A DNA stretch of 64,000 nucleotides from Variovorax boronicumulans (GCF_030812215.1 NZ_JAUSSG010000003.1:124001-188000), one strand, 5' to 3'. Shown: positions 24,931-35,654, counted from the first letter of the stretch. Made by a program: numbers and translations. The notes: generated by a model not told the origin, from the letters alone.

Positions 24931-25592
24931 GCCATCGATCCCATCAGGTAGACAAAGGTGAAGACGCCGATCCACACGACGTCCAGGAAGTGCCAGAACA
25001 TCGACAGGCACATCAGGCGGCGGCGGTTCGCGGCGGTAAAGCCGTGCTTGGGCAGCTGGATCATCAGCACGATGAGCCAGATGATGCCGAAGCTCACGTG
25101 CAGGCCGTGGGTGCCCACCAGTGCGAAGAACGACGACAGGAACGCGCTGCGCTGCGGGCCCGCGCCTTCGTGCAGGAGGTGCGCGAATTCGTAGAGTTCG
25201 AGGCCGATGAAGCCCGCACCCAGCAGGCCCGTGATGGCCAGCCACACGAGCACGCCGCCCATGCGCTTCTTCTGCATCTCGAGCATCGCGAAGCCGTAGG
25301 TGATCGACGACAGCAGCAGCAGCGAGGTGTTGATCGCCACCAGCGGCAGGTCGAACAGGTCGGCGCCCGAAGGGCCGGCCGCGTAGTTGCGACCCAGCAC
25401 GCCGTACACCGCGAACAGGCACGCGAAGATGAGGCAGTCGCTCATCAGGTAGAGCCAGAAGCCCAGCAGCGTGCCGTTCTCGGGGTGGTGGTCGTTGCCG
25501 ACGTGGAACAGCTCGAACACGGGCGGCTTGCCGGTGTGGTCGCTATGGGCATGCACGCCCGCGGGCGTTTGGAGAGCAGTGGTATCAGACAT
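24927..25592 (-). CDS. cyoC: Cytochrome bo3 ubiquinol oxidase subunit III
   Basis: 221 residues with five membrane helices ([23 protein letters not shown] first, then [59 protein letters not shown] and the C-terminal one). This matches the haem-copper oxidase subunit III family, quinol-oxidase type. It overlaps the end of cyoB by 8 bp. The stop overlaps a mini-ORF leading into cyoD. Confidence 0.95.
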   Translation of the reverse strand: MSDTTALQTPAGVHAHSDHTGKPPVFELFHVGNDHHPENGTLLGFWLYLMSDCLIFACLFAVYGVLGRNYAAGPSGADLFDLPLVAINTSLLLLSSITYGFAMLEMQKKRMGGVLVWLAITGLLGAGFIGLELYEFAHLLHEGAGPQRSAFLSSFFALVGTHGLHVSFGIIWLIVLMIQLPKHGFTAANRRRLMCLSMFWHFLDVVWIGVFTFVYLMGSMA

Positions 25593-27591
25593 GGGCGGCT
25601 CCCAGGAGGCGCGTGCGTTCGCCTTCGGTGCGAACGACGTCTTCCGCGGGGATGTAGTAGTCGCGCTTGTAGTTGAAGGTATGGATGATCACGGCGGCCA
25701 GCATGACGACGAAGCCGATGCCCGCCACGAGCCACATCTGCCAGATCAGCGCGAAGCCGCACGCCGCTGCCAGGGCCGCGATGATGAAGCCGGCGCTGGT
25801 GTTCTTGGGCATGTGGATCGGCGTGAAGCCTTCCAGCGGACGCGCGTAGCCGCGGCGCTTCATGTCGGTCCAGGCATCGTTGTCATGGATGCGCGGCGTG
25901 AACGCGAAGTTGTAGGCCGGCGGCGGCGAGGAGGTCGACCACTCGAGCGTGCGGCCGTTCCACGGGTCGCCGGTGGTGTCGCGCAGCGACTCGCGGCGGA
26001 TGTAGCTCACCACCAGCTGGATGATGAACGAGGCGATGCCCAGCGCGATCAGCACGGCGCCGAAGGCGGCGATCTGGAACCAGATCTGCAGCGACATGTC
26101 CTGGAAGTGGCTCATGCGGCGGGTGACGCCCATCAGGCCCAGGATGTACAGCGGCATGAACGCGAACCAGAAGCCCACGATCCAGAACCAGAACGAGCAC
26201 TTGCCCCAGAACGGATCGAGCTTGTAGCCGAAGGCCTTGGGGAACCAGTAGGTGATGCCCGCCAGCATGCCGAACAGCACGCCGCCGATGATCACGTTGT
26301 GGAAGTGGGCGATCAGGAACAGGCTGTTGTGCAGCACGAAGTCGGCCGGGGGAACGGCCAGCAGCACGCCGGTCATGCCGCCGATCACGAAGGTGATCAT
26401 GAAGCCGATGGTCCACATCATGGGCAGCTCGTAGCGGATGCGGCCGCGGTACATGGTGAAGAGCCAGTTGAAGATCTTCGCGCCCGTCGGGATCGAGATG
26501 ATCATCGTCGTGATGCCGAAGAACGAATTCACGCTGGCGCCCGAGCCCATGGTGAAGAAGTGGTGCAGCCACACGAGGTACGACAGGATCGTGATCACGA
26601 CCGTGGCGTACACCATCGAGGCGTAGCCGAAGAGGCGCTTGCCCGAGAAGGTGGAGACCACTTCCGAGAAGATGCCGAAGGCCGGCAGGATCAGGATGTA
26701 CACCTCGGGGTGGCCCCAGATCCAGATCAGGTTCACGTACATCATGGCGTTGCCGCCCAGGTCGTTCGTGAAGAAGTTGGTGCCGACGTAGCGGTCGAGC
26801 GACAGCAGGGCCAGCACGGCGGTCAGCACCGGGAAGGCGGCGACGATCAGCACGTTGGTGCAGAGGGCGGTCCAGGTGAAGACGGGCATCTTCATCATCG
26901 TCATGCCGGGCGCGCGCATCTTCACGATGGTGGCCAGCAGGTTGACGCCGGAGAGCAAGGTACCTACCCCCGCTATCTGCAACGACCATATGTAGTAGTC
27001 GACCCCCACGTCGGGACTGAAGAGAATGCCCGACAGCGGCGGATACGCGAGCCAGCCGGTCTTGGCGAACTCGCCGACGAACAGCGACGCCATCACGAGG
27101 CCGGCGCCGAAGGTGGTCATCCAGAAGCTGAAGTTGTTCAGGAACGGGAAGGCCACGTCGCGTGCGCCGATCTGCAGCGGCACCACGAAGTTCATGAGGC
27201 CCGTGACCAGCGGCATCGCCACGAAGAAGATCATGATCACGCCGTGGGCGGTGAAGATCTGGTCGTAGTGGTGGGGCGGCAGGAAGCCCGCGTTGTCGCC
27301 GAAGGCGAAGGCCTGCTGGGCCCGCATCATGATCGCGTCGGCAAAGCCGCGCAGCAGCATCACCAGCCCGAGGATGATGTACATGATGCCGATCTTCTTG
27401 TGGTCGATGCTGGTGATCCAGTCTCGCCACAGCACGCCCCACACCTTGAAGTAGGTGATGGCGCCCAGGAGGGCAATGCCGCCCAGCACCACGGCCGCGA
27501 AGGTCGCGAGCAGGATGGGCTCGTGATAGGGAATCGCCTCCCATGTGAGGCGGCCGAAGACGAGCTTCGTCAGGTCAAGGTTCTGCAACAT
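25585..27591 (-). CDS. cyoB: Cytochrome bo3 ubiquinol oxidase subunit I
   Basis: 668-residue catalytic subunit that reduces O2 at a haem-copper centre and pumps protons. The key pieces are visible: [17 protein letters not shown] with a haem ligand, [17 protein letters not shown] with the CuB histidine and cross-linked tyrosine, the histidine pair in [12 protein letters not shown], and [13 protein letters not shown] with further haem ligands. The start at 27591 is one base past the cyoA stop. Confidence 0.96.
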   Translation of the reverse strand: MLQNLDLTKLVFGRLTWEAIPYHEPILLATFAAVVLGGIALLGAITYFKVWGVLWRDWITSIDHKKIGIMYIILGLVMLLRGFADAIMMRAQQAFAFGDNAGFLPPHHYDQIFTAHGVIMIFFVAMPLVTGLMNFVVPLQIGARDVAFPFLNNFSFWMTTFGAGLVMASLFVGEFAKTGWLAYPPLSGILFSPDVGVDYYIWSLQIAGVGTLLSGVNLLATIVKMRAPGMTMMKMPVFTWTALCTNVLIVAAFPVLTAVLALLSLDRYVGTNFFTNDLGGNAMMYVNLIWIWGHPEVYILILPAFGIFSEVVSTFSGKRLFGYASMVYATVVITILSYLVWLHHFFTMGSGASVNSFFGITTMIISIPTGAKIFNWLFTMYRGRIRYELPMMWTIGFMITFVIGGMTGVLLAVPPADFVLHNSLFLIAHFHNVIIGGVLFGMLAGITYWFPKAFGYKLDPFWGKCSFWFWIVGFWFAFMPLYILGLMGVTRRMSHFQDMSLQIWFQIAAFGAVLIALGIASFIIQLVVSYIRRESLRDTTGDPWNGRTLEWSTSSPPPAYNFAFTPRIHDNDAWTDMKRRGYARPLEGFTPIHMPKNTSAGFIIAALAAACGFALIWQMWLVAGIGFVVMLAAVIIHTFNYKRDYYIPAEDVVRTEGERTRLLGAAHV

Positions 27592-27592
27592 C

Positions 27593-28621
27593 TTATTCTT
27601 CGGTAGTGCACATCGCGGTGACGTACTTGCGCGTGGGCGAATCGACGAGGGAGTCGGTCTGCCAGGCTTGCTTGGTGGCGACATTGAAGGCGCCGGGCTT
27701 GCCCAGTCCACCGTTGGCATCGATGGCCATCATTTCCTTCATGCACATCTTGTTGCGGTCGACGCAGAGATTCAGGATGGCGTCGTACAGGGTGGCGTCG
27801 ACGGAGGCGTAGTGGCGCACGGGTTCGCGCTCGCTCGGCACTTCGAGCTTCAGGTACTTCTCGCGGGTCAGCTCGCCTTCCTTGCCGGCCTTGACCTTGG
27901 CAACCCACTGGTCGAAGTCGCCGTTGCTCAGGCCATGGAACTTGAAGCGCATGCCCGAGAAGCCCGCGCCGCTGTAGTTGGCCGAGAAGCCTTCGAATTC
28001 GCCTGGCTTGTTGATCACGGCGTGCAGCTTGGTCTGCATGCCCGGCATGGCGTAGATCTGGCCGGCCAGCGCGGGGATGAAGAAAGAGTTCATCACCGAG
28101 GAGGCGGTGATCTTGAAGCTGATCGGCACATCCACCGGCGCGGCAAGTTCGTTCACCGTGGCGATGCCCTGTTCGGGGTAGATGAAGAGCCACTTCCAGT
28201 CGAGCGCGACCACTTCGACCACCAGCGGCTTGGTCTCGGGCGAGATCTGGCGCTTGGCATCGAGGCGGCTCAGGGGCCGGTAGGGGTCGAGCGTGTGGGT
28301 GCTGATCCAGGTGATCGCGCCGAGCGCGATGATGATCAGCAGCGGCGCCGCCCAGATCGCGAGTTCGAGCTGGGTGGAGTGGTCCCAGTCGGGGCTGTAG
28401 GTGGCCTCCTTGTTCGACTGGCGGTAACGCCAGGCGAAGAAGATGGTCAGCGCGATCACCGGGATGATGATGATCAGCATCAGCACCGTGGACACGACGA
28501 TGAGTCGGCCCTGCTGGTTGGCGATGTCGCCGGAGGGGTTCATGAGCACCGTGTTGCAGCCCGCCAGCAAGGCGAGGGGAAGCAAGACGAGCCATCGGCG
28601 AAGGGAGTGGAGGGTGGGCAT
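27593..28621 (-). CDS. cyoA: Cytochrome bo3 ubiquinol oxidase subunit II
   Basis: 342-residue lipoprotein subunit. The signal peptide ends in LLAGC, two helices follow, then the cupredoxin-like domain with [29 protein letters not shown] and [19 protein letters not shown]. The Cu-A ligand set of cytochrome c oxidases is absent, as expected for a quinol oxidase. The start at 28621 is chosen for the signal peptide. It is the first gene of a unit reading cyoA-cyoB-cyoC-cyoD-SURF1-regB-regA. No cyoE (haem O synthase) is present in the window. Confidence 0.95.
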   Translation of the reverse strand: MPTLHSLRRWLVLLPLALLAGCNTVLMNPSGDIANQQGRLIVVSTVLMLIIIIPVIALTIFFAWRYRQSNKEATYSPDWDHSTQLELAIWAAPLLIIIALGAITWISTHTLDPYRPLSRLDAKRQISPETKPLVVEVVALDWKWLFIYPEQGIATVNELAAPVDVPISFKITASSVMNSFFIPALAGQIYAMPGMQTKLHAVINKPGEFEGFSANYSGAGFSGMRFKFHGLSNGDFDQWVAKVKAGKEGELTREKYLKLEVPSEREPVRHYASVDATLYDAILNLCVDRNKMCMKEMMAIDANGGLGKPGAFNVATKQAWQTDSLVDSPTRKYVTAMCTTEE

Positions 28622-28682
28622 GCCGAAGAGAAAGAAAGAGGTGCGTGGGCTGCGCAAAGACTCCACAATCTACGACCAAAGG

Positions 28683-28721
28683 TTCCCGCCGCCTATTGGA
28701 CGTTTTGTCCTATGGCGGGAA
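28683..28721. promoter_or_regulatory. Hairpin in the cyoA/MFS divergent gap
   Basis: TTCCCGCC at 28683-28690 and GGCGGGAA at 28714-28721 are exact inverted repeats, with an inner GGAC/GTCC pair. It sits midway in the 182-bp gap between divergent cyoA and the MFS gene, so it may be a regulator site for either. No T-run follows. Confidence 0.4.
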
Positions 28722-28803
28722 TCCCCGTTCGGTGAGACGCTTGGAGCCTCTGTTCAATGGTCTACCTTTGTCACTGCCGGTGACACCCGAATTACAAAAC
28801 GCA

Positions 28804-30156
28804 ATGACGACGACGTCCAGCATCAGTCCGCAAGGCGCACAGCCTGTGCCGAACACGTCCGGAAACGGCGCCAGCCTGAGCCAGAGCGGCGACGCCGATC
28901 ACTCGCACATCGCCCCGGGCGAGATCGCGGTGGGCGTGATCATCGGCCGCGCTTCCGAGTATTTCGACTTCTTCGTCTACGGCATCGCCTCGGTGCTGGT
29001 GTTCCCGTACATCTTCTTTCCGTTCGAGCAGCGCCTGGAGGGAGTCCTTTACGCGTTCGTGGTCTTCTCGTTCGCGTTCATTGCCCGGCCGTTCGGAACT
29101 GTCATCTCGATGGCGATCCAGCGACGATTCGGGCGCGAAACCAAGCTGACGATCGCGCTGTTCCTTTTGGGCACGTCCACGGCCGGCATCGCTTTCCTGC
29201 CGGGCTACGAGAGCATCGGCTTCACCGCGATCGTTCTGCTGTCGGTGTTCCGTTTCTGCCAGGGCCTGGCGCTCGGCGGTTCGTGGGACGGCCTGCCCTC
29301 GCTGCTCGCCCTCAATGCCCCGCCGAACCGCCGCGGCTGGTACGCCATGCTGGGCCAGCTGGGCGCGCCCATCGGCTTCTTCATTGCCAGCGCGCTGTTC
29401 GCGTACCTCTACGCAAGCCTCTCGATCAAGGAATTCCTCGACTGGGGCTGGCGCTACACCTTCTACGTGGCCTTCGCGATCAACGTGGTGGCGCTCTTCG
29501 CGCGCCTGCGCCTGGTGGCCACCGAAGAGTATTCGCGCCTGCTCGAAGAGCGCGAACTGCAGCCGACCAGCGTGGTCGAGCTGACCCGCTCGCAGGGCGC
29601 CAACCTCTTGATCGGCGCGTTCGCCGCACTGGCCAGCTATGCGCTGTTCCACCTGATCACCGTGTTCCCGCTCTCGTGGATCACGCTGTACTCCGACCAG
29701 TCGATCACCGAATTCCTGATCGTTCAGATGATCGGCGCGGTGTTCTGCGCCGGTGGCATCGTGGCCTCGGGCCTGATCGCTGACCGCGTGGGACGCCGTT
29801 TCACTTTGGGTGGCCTCGCCGCGATGATCGCTGTGTTCAGCGGTTTTGCGCCCACGCTGCTGGACGGCGGCCGCATCGGGCAGGACGTCTTCATCCTGCT
29901 GGGCTTCGTGCTGCTGGGCCTCTCGTACGGCCAGGCTGCAGGTGCCGTGACCTCGAACTTCGAACCCAAGTACCGCTACACCGGCGCGGCGCTCACGGCC
30001 GACCTGGCCTGGCTGATCGGCGCCGCGTTCGCACCGCTGGTCGCGCTGGGGCTGTCGGCGAACTTCGGGTTGGCCTACGTGAGCGTCTACCTGCTCTCGG
30101 GTGCGGCCGGCACGCTGGCGGCGCTGGGGTTGAACCGGGCGCTGGTGCGCGACTGA
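28804..30156 (+). CDS. MFS transporter, metabolite:H+ symporter type
   Basis: 450-residue membrane protein with about 12 helices, matching the MHS branch of the major facilitator superfamily (organic acids, osmolytes). It begins its core with IIGRASEYFDFFVYGIASVLVFPYIFFP; loop motifs include FIARPFGTVISMAIQRRFGRETKL and LADRVGRR-like text at residue 330. An N-terminal hydrophilic extension of about 40 residues is Ser/Gly rich. The start at 28804 is the first ATG after the promoter region. A clear terminator follows. Confidence 0.85.
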   Translation: MTTTSSISPQGAQPVPNTSGNGASLSQSGDADHSHIAPGEIAVGVIIGRASEYFDFFVYGIASVLVFPYIFFPFEQRLEGVLYAFVVFSFAFIARPFGTVISMAIQRRFGRETKLTIALFLLGTSTAGIAFLPGYESIGFTAIVLLSVFRFCQGLALGGSWDGLPSLLALNAPPNRRGWYAMLGQLGAPIGFFIASALFAYLYASLSIKEFLDWGWRYTFYVAFAINVVALFARLRLVATEEYSRLLEERELQPTSVVELTRSQGANLLIGAFAALASYALFHLITVFPLSWITLYSDQSITEFLIVQMIGAVFCAGGIVASGLIADRVGRRFTLGGLAAMIAVFSGFAPTLLDGGRIGQDVFILLGFVLLGLSYGQAAGAVTSNFEPKYRYTGAALTADLAWLIGAAFAPLVALGLSANFGLAYVSVYLLSGAAGTLAALGLNRALVRD

Positions 30157-30185
30157 ACGAACGGCGCACTGCCGACGTTCTCGAC

Positions 30186-30214
30186 AAGGGGCCTCCGGGC
30201 CCCTTTTTCTTTTC
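30186..30214 (+). terminator. Rho-independent terminator after the MFS gene
   Basis: AAGGGGCC, a 4-nt loop, then GGCCCCTT, followed directly by TTTCTTTT. It ends the MFS transcript before the HAD phosphatase gene. Confidence 0.85.
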
Positions 30215-30247
30215 CGATGCCGCGGCGCACTGACTTAGGATTCACCC

Positions 30248-30928
30248 ATGTTCTCCGCCGCCATCTTCGACATGGACGGGCTCCTCATCGACTCGGAGCG
30301 GCCCATCATGGCCGCCTGGATCGAAGCGGCCCGCACGCTCGACATCGAGCTTTCGCACACGCAGTACCTGCAGGTCGTGGGCCTTGCCACCTCGGAGTCC
30401 GAGGTGATCCTGGGCACGCTGCTCGGCGGGCCCGATGCCTACCGCCACGCGATCGCGCATGTGCGCAAGCGCCTGCAGCTGGAGCGCTCCGACGGCACGC
30501 CGCTCTTTCCCATCAAGCCCGGAGCGGCCGAGTTCCTCGCCGCATTGCGCCAGCGCGGCACGCGTTGCGCGGTGGCTTCGTCGTCCACCAGCGGACAGAT
30601 CCAGGCCTGCCTCGGCAGTCTCGATGTGCTCCATCACTTCGATGCCTTCGCGGGCGGCGACGAGGTCGCGCGCGCCAAGCCCGATCCGGCGCTCTACCTG
30701 CTCGCGGCCTCGCGCCTGGGTGTGGACCCTGCCGAGTGCATCGCCTTCGAGGACAGCGAGAACGGCGCCAAGGCCGCGCTGGCGGCGGGCTTGCGCGTCG
30801 TGATCGTTCCGGACCTCAAGCACCCGCCTGCATCGATCGTCGAGCGGGCGTTCCATGTGCTCGATTCGCTGCACGATGCGACGGCGCATTTGCCGCGCTG
30901 GTTTCCCGGCGAGATGGTGCGGCCATGA
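30248..30928 (+). CDS. HAD-superfamily phosphatase, beta-phosphoglucomutase-like
   Basis: 226 residues. Motif I is FDMDGLLIDSE with the nucleophile Asp and acid/base Asp; motif II is VASSSTSGQIQ; motif III Lys is in DEVARAKPDPALYLLAA; motif IV acids are in CIAFEDSENGAKAALAAGLRVV. A helical cap sits between motifs I and II (residues 15-85). Such enzymes act on small phosphorylated metabolites; the substrate is not deducible. The stop overlaps the start of the next gene. Confidence 0.88.
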   Translation: MFSAAIFDMDGLLIDSERPIMAAWIEAARTLDIELSHTQYLQVVGLATSESEVILGTLLGGPDAYRHAIAHVRKRLQLERSDGTPLFPIKPGAAEFLAALRQRGTRCAVASSSTSGQIQACLGSLDVLHHFDAFAGGDEVARAKPDPALYLLAASRLGVDPAECIAFEDSENGAKAALAAGLRVVIVPDLKHPPASIVERAFHVLDSLHDATAHLPRWFPGEMVRP

Positions 30929-31251
30929 CCCTCAAGATCGGCACTCTGTGCCACGTCGTCGACAGCTGCCTCGCCTCGCCGATGACCGAGCGCGCGGTCG
31001 GTCGCATCGTGGAGGTGGTCTCCGCGCCCTATGAAGCGCCCAGCGAGCGCTACCTGCCCGGCACCTACTACGACGTGCTGTTCGAGGGCTGGACCTTCTA
31101 TTGCCGCAGCGACAAGCTCGTGCCCATCTCCGATCCCGGTGCGGACGTCGGCAGCTGGGAAGACGAATTCATCGACCTCCCCGCCGGCTCGCCTCAGAGC
31201 ACTTCGTCGCGCAGCTGCGGGAACACCTTCGACACCTTCGCGAGCAGGTAG
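30925..31251 (+). CDS. Conserved-looking hypothetical protein
   Basis: 108-residue protein starting at an ATG that overlaps the HAD stop. It reads like a small beta-rich domain: [30 protein letters not shown], then [25 protein letters not shown]. No family is recognised. The last 19 codons overlap, tail to tail, the 3' end of the oxygenase gene on the other strand, and the low-complexity end there may be read-through rather than a conserved part. Confidence 0.6.
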   Translation: MTLKIGTLCHVVDSCLASPMTERAVGRIVEVVSAPYEAPSERYLPGTYYDVLFEGWTFYCRSDKLVPISDPGADVGSWEDEFIDLPAGSPQSTSSRSCGNTFDTFASR

Positions 31252-32207
31252 TCGCCATAGCGGCCGCTGAAGGCGTGCACGTTGGCGCGGTCCCAGCGCT
31301 CTGCGCTGTCGTCGAGGGCTTCCGCACCCGCAAGCCCTTCGATGCGCTGCACGCGCGCCTCGAAATTCGGATCGAAGAACAACGGAAACGACAGCCGGTC
31401 GCGCCCCGAGGTGTTGCGCTTCACGCGGTGCGGCGTCGACTTGTAGAGCCCGCCGGTCATGCGGTCGAGCATGTCGCCGATGTTGCAGACGAAAGAGCCG
31501 GCAATCGGCGGCGCATCGATCCAGCCGCCCGGCGTGTGTACCGCGAGGCCGCCCACGGTGTCCTGGTGAAGGATGGTGAGAAGGCCATAGTCGGTGTGTT
31601 CGCCGACGCCCCATTGCACATCGAGCCCTTCGGGCACGGGCTGCGAGGGGTAGTTGAAGAGGCGGAACAGGATCAGCGGATCGGCCGTGTAGCGCTCGGC
31701 GAAGTACGCGGCGGGCAGGCCGAGACTCAGCGCAATGCCTTCCATCAGCCGATGACCGAGCTGCGTCACCGCGGCCATGTAGTCGAGGATGGTTTCGCGA
31801 AAGCCCGGCACGTCGGGAAAGAGGTTCGGCCCGTGCACCGGCGTCTTCGCCAGCACCCGCGGATGCGTCGCGGGCAGTTCGGTGCCGAGGTAGAGGCCTT
31901 CCTTCCAGTCGGGCCGGCCCGAGGTCAGCTCGCCGCCGAGCGGGAAGAAGCCGCGCCACGCGCGCCCGCCGAGGGCCATGCGCCACTGCATCTTGGTTTC
32001 TTCGGGCAACTCGAAGAACTGGTGGCTCAGGTCTTCGAGGCGCTGCACCAGCGCCGCATCGACGCCGTGGCCTGTGACGTAGAAGAAGCCGTGCGCGCGA
32101 CAGGCGGCGCCGATCTGCGCGGCCACGTCGCTGCGTTCGGGCGCGCCGGCCACGAGCGGCGCGACGTCGATCACGGGCAGCGAAAGAAGTGGGTCGATAG
32201 TGGTCAT
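31194..32207 (-). CDS. Isopenicillin N synthase-family 2-oxoglutarate/Fe(II) oxygenase
   Basis: 337 residues. The N-terminal domain has [12 protein letters not shown] and [12 protein letters not shown]; the double-stranded beta-helix has the iron ligands His and Asp in [16 protein letters not shown], the distal His in STPHRVKRN, and the oxoglutarate-binding Arg-x-Ser in [13 protein letters not shown]. It oxidises a small, unknown substrate. It lies 17 bp after the ATPase gene of an amino-acid ABC importer and is probably co-transcribed, which hints at an amino-acid-like substrate. Confidence 0.88.
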   Translation of the reverse strand: MTTIDPLLSLPVIDVAPLVAGAPERSDVAAQIGAACRAHGFFYVTGHGVDAALVQRLEDLSHQFFELPEETKMQWRMALGGRAWRGFFPLGGELTSGRPDWKEGLYLGTELPATHPRVLAKTPVHGPNLFPDVPGFRETILDYMAAVTQLGHRLMEGIALSLGLPAAYFAERYTADPLILFRLFNYPSQPVPEGLDVQWGVGEHTDYGLLTILHQDTVGGLAVHTPGGWIDAPPIAGSFVCNIGDMLDRMTGGLYKSTPHRVKRNTSGRDRLSFPLFFDPNFEARVQRIEGLAGAEALDDSAERWDRANVHAFSGRYGDYLLAKVSKVFPQLRDEVL

Positions 32208-32223
32208 GGTCGAAGAGAGCATG

Positions 32224-32963
<740 letters not shown>

Positions 32964-32967
<4 letters not shown>

Positions 32968-32996
32968 GCGGACACCTTGGGGGCCGTTGTGAGCAT
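32964..32996 (-). CDS. 10-codon bridging mini-ORF between permease and ATPase
   Basis: It encodes [10 protein letters not shown]. Its ATG shares a base with the permease stop (TAATG) and its TGA overlaps the ATPase ATG (ATGA). A GGAGGT ribosome-binding sequence supplied by repeat copy B lies about 7 bases upstream of the ATG. It would couple translation of permease and ATPase. Confidence 0.45.
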
Positions 32997-33739
32997 TAAG
33001 TAACCTCCGCGCTTCGCGCTGCGGTGCGAGCTTGCTTGGGGCGGCCCGGCGCGGCGCTCATGCCGCGGCGCGCAAGCCGCCGCTCCAGCCAGTAGGCGAA
33101 GCGCGAGAGGCCGAAGCAAAGAATGAAGTACGTGCCGCCCAGGATCAGGTAGATCTGCGCCGGCTTGGTGAACACCTGCGTGTTGATCTGCGTCGCGATG
33201 AACGACACCTCCGCCAGGCCGATGATGTAGCCGAGCGAGGTCTCCTTGATGGTCGAGACGAACTGGTTCACCAGCGAGGGCAGCATGCTGCGCAGTGCCT
33301 GCGGCAGCACCACGAGGCGCATCGCGCGGAAGTAGCTCAGGCCGAGCGCACGCGCCGTTTCCATCTGCCCGCGCGGCAAGCCCTGGATGCCGGCGCGCAC
33401 GATCTCGGCGAGGTAGGCGGCATCGAAGATCACCAGCGCGATCAGCATGGTGGTGAACTGGTCGGTCTTCACGCCCGTCACGCTGGGCAGGAAGAAGTAG
33501 GCCCAGAAAATCACCATCAGCAAAGGCAGGCCGCGCACCACGAACACGAAGCCCGTCACCGGCCAGCGCAGCCACCGCCAGGGGCTCACGCGCGCGAGGC
33601 CGAGCACGATGCCCAGAGGCAGCGCGAGCACCAGCCCGCACGAGGCCAGCAGCAGCGTGAGCACCAGCCCGCCGAGCGGGCCGTTGGGGTACTGCCCGAT
33701 GAGGAAGTAGACCCAGTAGTCGTTGATGATCTGCAGCAT
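32996..33739 (-). CDS. Polar amino-acid ABC transporter permease (second)
   Basis: 247-residue HisM/GltK-type permease: helices [90 protein letters not shown] (EAA loop) and a final TM. The last 20 or so residues ([20 protein letters not shown]) are basic, unlike the family, and are encoded by an intergenic repeat, so the native C-terminus probably ended near RRLARRG. Start at 33739 overlaps a mini-ORF stop (TGATG); TTG at 33745 is an alternative. Confidence 0.9.
   Translation of the reverse strand: MLQIINDYWVYFLIGQYPNGPLGGLVLTLLLASCGLVLALPLGIVLGLARVSPWRWLRWPVTGFVFVVRGLPLLMVIFWAYFFLPSVTGVKTDQFTTMLIALVIFDAAYLAEIVRAGIQGLPRGQMETARALGLSYFRAMRLVVLPQALRSMLPSLVNQFVSTIKETSLGYIIGLAEVSFIATQINTQVFTKPAQIYLILGGTYFILCFGLSRFAYWLERRLARRGMSAAPGRPKQARTAARSAEVT
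33003..33059 (-). repeat. Operon-gap repeat, copy B (forms the permease tail)
   Basis: Read on the minus strand it has GCCGGGCCGCCCCAAG and ends GCAGCGCGAAGCGCGGAGGT; the latter 20 bases (33003-33022) are identical to 40531-40550 in copy D. It encodes the C-terminus of the permease and places GGAGGT just before the next start. Confidence 0.8.
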
Positions 33740-33837
33740 CAGCAATGGCCCCCACGCTCGGCACTTCGTGTCCTCGCTGCCCCCCGAGGGGGCCGCTCGC
33801 GCCTTGGGGCGGCCCGGCGCCGCTCGAACGCGTTCAT
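33739..33837 (-). CDS. 32-residue bridging mini-ORF between the two permease genes
   Basis: The ATG overlaps the stop of the upstream permease (ATGA) and the TGA overlaps the ATG of the downstream permease (TGATG). The peptide begins MNAFERRRAAPRRERPPRG and ends TRSAERGGHC; it is strongly basic and repeat-encoded. The RRAAP and RSAE words recur in the slpA/ispH mini-ORF. Confidence 0.5.
   Translation of the reverse strand: MNAFERRRAAPRRERPPRGAARTRSAERGGHC
33748..33823 (-). repeat. Operon-gap repeat, copy C
   Basis: On the minus strand: GGCGCCGGGCCGCCCCAAGG, then a hairpin GGCCCCCTCGGGGGGC, then ACACGAAGTGC and GAGCGTGGGGG. It shares its first part with copies B and D and its second part with copy A, tying the four together. 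The terminal GTGGGGG can serve as ribosome-binding site for the permease starting at 33739. Confidence 0.8.
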
Positions 33838-34529
33838 ATGGTCCGCACCGGGAAGCGGTGGTGATACCAGGTCGCCAGGCCGGTGATGGCCAGCGACACC
33901 GTGAGATACGCCGCGCTCGCGAACGCGAACGACTCGAAGCTGCGGAAGGTCGCGCTCTCGACCTGGCCGGCCTGGTACATGAGCTCGGCCACGCCGATCA
34001 CGGTGGCGATCGAGGTGTTCTTCCAGAGGCTCAGCGTCTGCGAGATGAGCGGCGGCACCGTGACCCGCAGCGCCTGCGGCAGCACGACGCGGCGCATGGT
34101 GTCGAGAAAGCTGAAGCCCAGCGCGCGCCCGGCTTCGAACTGCACGGCCGGGATCGCGCGGATGCCGCTGCGGATGTCCTCCGCCATGAAGGCGGCCGTG
34201 TACAGCGCGAGCGCGACGATGGCGCTGTAGGCCTCGATGTGCCCCGCGTAGAGCCATTGCTTGATGCCGTCGGGCAGCAGTTCGGGGGCACCGAAATACC
34301 AGAAGAGCATGTGCGCGAGCAGCGGGATGTTGCGGATCGACTCCACGTACGCGAAGCCCAGCCAACGCAGCGGCGCGACCGGCGAGAGGCGCAGCAGCGC
34401 CACCACCAGCGCGATGGGCAGTGCGAGCACGAGCGAGGCCGCCAGCAGCTGCAGCGAGAGCAGGAGGCCCGCGACCAGCATGTCGTGGTACTTGCCGGTC
34501 AGCAGCAACGAGTAGTCGAACAGGGGCAT
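33834..34529 (-). CDS. Polar amino-acid ABC transporter permease (first)
   Basis: 231-residue HisM/GltJ-type permease with helices MLVAGLLLSLQLLAASLVLALPIALVVALL, YVESIRNIPLLAHMLFWYFGAPELL, an EAA loop [41 protein letters not shown] and a C-terminal helix. Paired with the second permease as a heterodimer. It is separated from the binding-protein gene by a terminator, and its stop overlaps a mini-ORF. Confidence 0.92.
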   Translation of the reverse strand: MPLFDYSLLLTGKYHDMLVAGLLLSLQLLAASLVLALPIALVVALLRLSPVAPLRWLGFAYVESIRNIPLLAHMLFWYFGAPELLPDGIKQWLYAGHIEAYSAIVALALYTAAFMAEDIRSGIRAIPAVQFEAGRALGFSFLDTMRRVVLPQALRVTVPPLISQTLSLWKNTSIATVIGVAELMYQAGQVESATFRSFESFAFASAAYLTVSLAITGLATWYHHRFPVRTI

Positions 34530-34605
34530 GGGAAATCAGGGAGCGCGGCGAAAGACGCTGGAAGGCGCCGGGGCGCACATGGTACGCATGCGCGCCGTGC
34601 CGCTC

Positions 34606-34645
34606 AAAAAACGAAGGGCGGGTCGCTCGGCGGCCCGCCCTTCGT
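34606..34645 (-). terminator. Terminator between the binding-protein and permease genes
   Basis: ACGAAGGGCGGG at 34611-34622 pairs exactly with CCCGCCCTTCGT at 34634-34645; on the minus strand the stem is followed by six T residues. It should stop part of the transcripts after the binding-protein gene, giving more binding protein than membrane components. Confidence 0.88.
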
Positions 34646-34662
34646 GCGACTGGCGACGAGGC

Positions 34663-35490
34663 TCAGTCGATCTTGTCCGACTCGAGCTTGAAGTCGCGCG
34701 TCTGGAAGCCCGATGCGGTGTCCGGGCCGTACCACTTCACGAAGATCTTCTGCGCTTCGCCCGACTTTTCCAGCTCGCGCAGCGTGTCGTCCACCACGGC
34801 CTTCAGTCCGCTCTCGCCCTTCTTGATGCCGATGGCCAGCGCCTCGGTGCTCAGGTTCTGCTTGAGCACGACGTACTGCGCCTTGGCCGGACCGAGCTTG
34901 GCGTAGCTGCGCAGCAGCGCGGCCTCGTCGTCCACGTAGCCCACGCCCTTGCCTTGCTGCAGCGCCTGGAAGGCTTGCTGGCTCGTGTCGAAGGTCACGA
35001 CCTCGGCGGTGGGCACGGCCTTGCGGATGTTGGGCTCCTGCGTGCCGCCGCGAATGGTCAGCACCTTCTTGCCGCCCAGCTGGGGCACGTCGGTGATGCC
35101 GCTGTCCTTCTTGACGATGGCCTTCTGGCCGGTCACGAAAGTGGTGAGCGAGAAGTCGATCTGCGCTTCGCGCTCCTTGTTGTGCGTGAGGCCCGCGGCC
35201 ACCAGGTCCACGTGGCCCTGCTGCAGCTCGGGAATGCGCGCGGCCACGGCGATTTGCTTGAGCACCGGCTTCACGCCGATCTTCTTGGCGATGGCGTTCA
35301 CCAGGTCGACTTCGTAGCCGACGATCTGGCGCGTCTTGGGATCGACGAAGGTTGCGGGCTCGTCGGTGCCGAGCACGCCGACCACGAGTTCGCCTTTTTT
35401 CTTGATGTCGGCGAGCTGGTCTGCATGGGCGACGGTGCCCAGCAGGAAGGTGGAGGCGGCGAGGGCCGCGGCGAGCAAAGTGTGGCGCAT
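34663..35490 (-). CDS. Polar amino-acid ABC transporter substrate-binding protein
   Basis: 275 residues with a signal peptide ([23 protein letters not shown]). The family-3 solute-binding pattern is clear: [40 protein letters not shown], then [21 protein letters not shown], then [10 protein letters not shown]. It resembles glutamate/aspartate-type proteins (GltI), but ligand choice is not certain. It heads the operon and is divergent from fabV. Confidence 0.9.
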   Translation of the reverse strand: MRHTLLAAALAASTFLLGTVAHADQLADIKKKGELVVGVLGTDEPATFVDPKTRQIVGYEVDLVNAIAKKIGVKPVLKQIAVAARIPELQQGHVDLVAAGLTHNKEREAQIDFSLTTFVTGQKAIVKKDSGITDVPQLGGKKVLTIRGGTQEPNIRKAVPTAEVVTFDTSQQAFQALQQGKGVGYVDDEAALLRSYAKLGPAKAQYVVLKQNLSTEALAIGIKKGESGLKAVVDDTLRELEKSGEAQKIFVKWYGPDTASGFQTRDFKLESDKID

Positions 35491-35566
35491 GGTTGTTCTC
35501 TCTCCGGTTGGAAATTCAGGGCCGAACCATATCAATAAAACCGCAGATTATTAAATCGTCAATCGA

Positions 35567-35578
35567 CATATGCATATG
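35567..35578. promoter_or_regulatory. Perfect 12-bp palindrome in the divergent gap before fabV
   Basis: CATATGCATATG is fully self-complementary and lies 76 bp from the binding-protein start and 76 bp from the fabV start, in an AT-rich stretch. It is a plausible operator, with no known factor assigned. Confidence 0.3.
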
Positions 35579-35654
35579 GCGTGTATGGGATGCCTTCGCA
35601 ACCGGCTGGGTTAAATTCGCGGGCTTCCCCGGCATCACATCCAGCGAGGTCTTC

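Noticed and set aside
25471-27606. 711-codon frame opposite cyoB
   Set aside because: Antisense to an unmistakable oxidase subunit I; no recognisable protein features.
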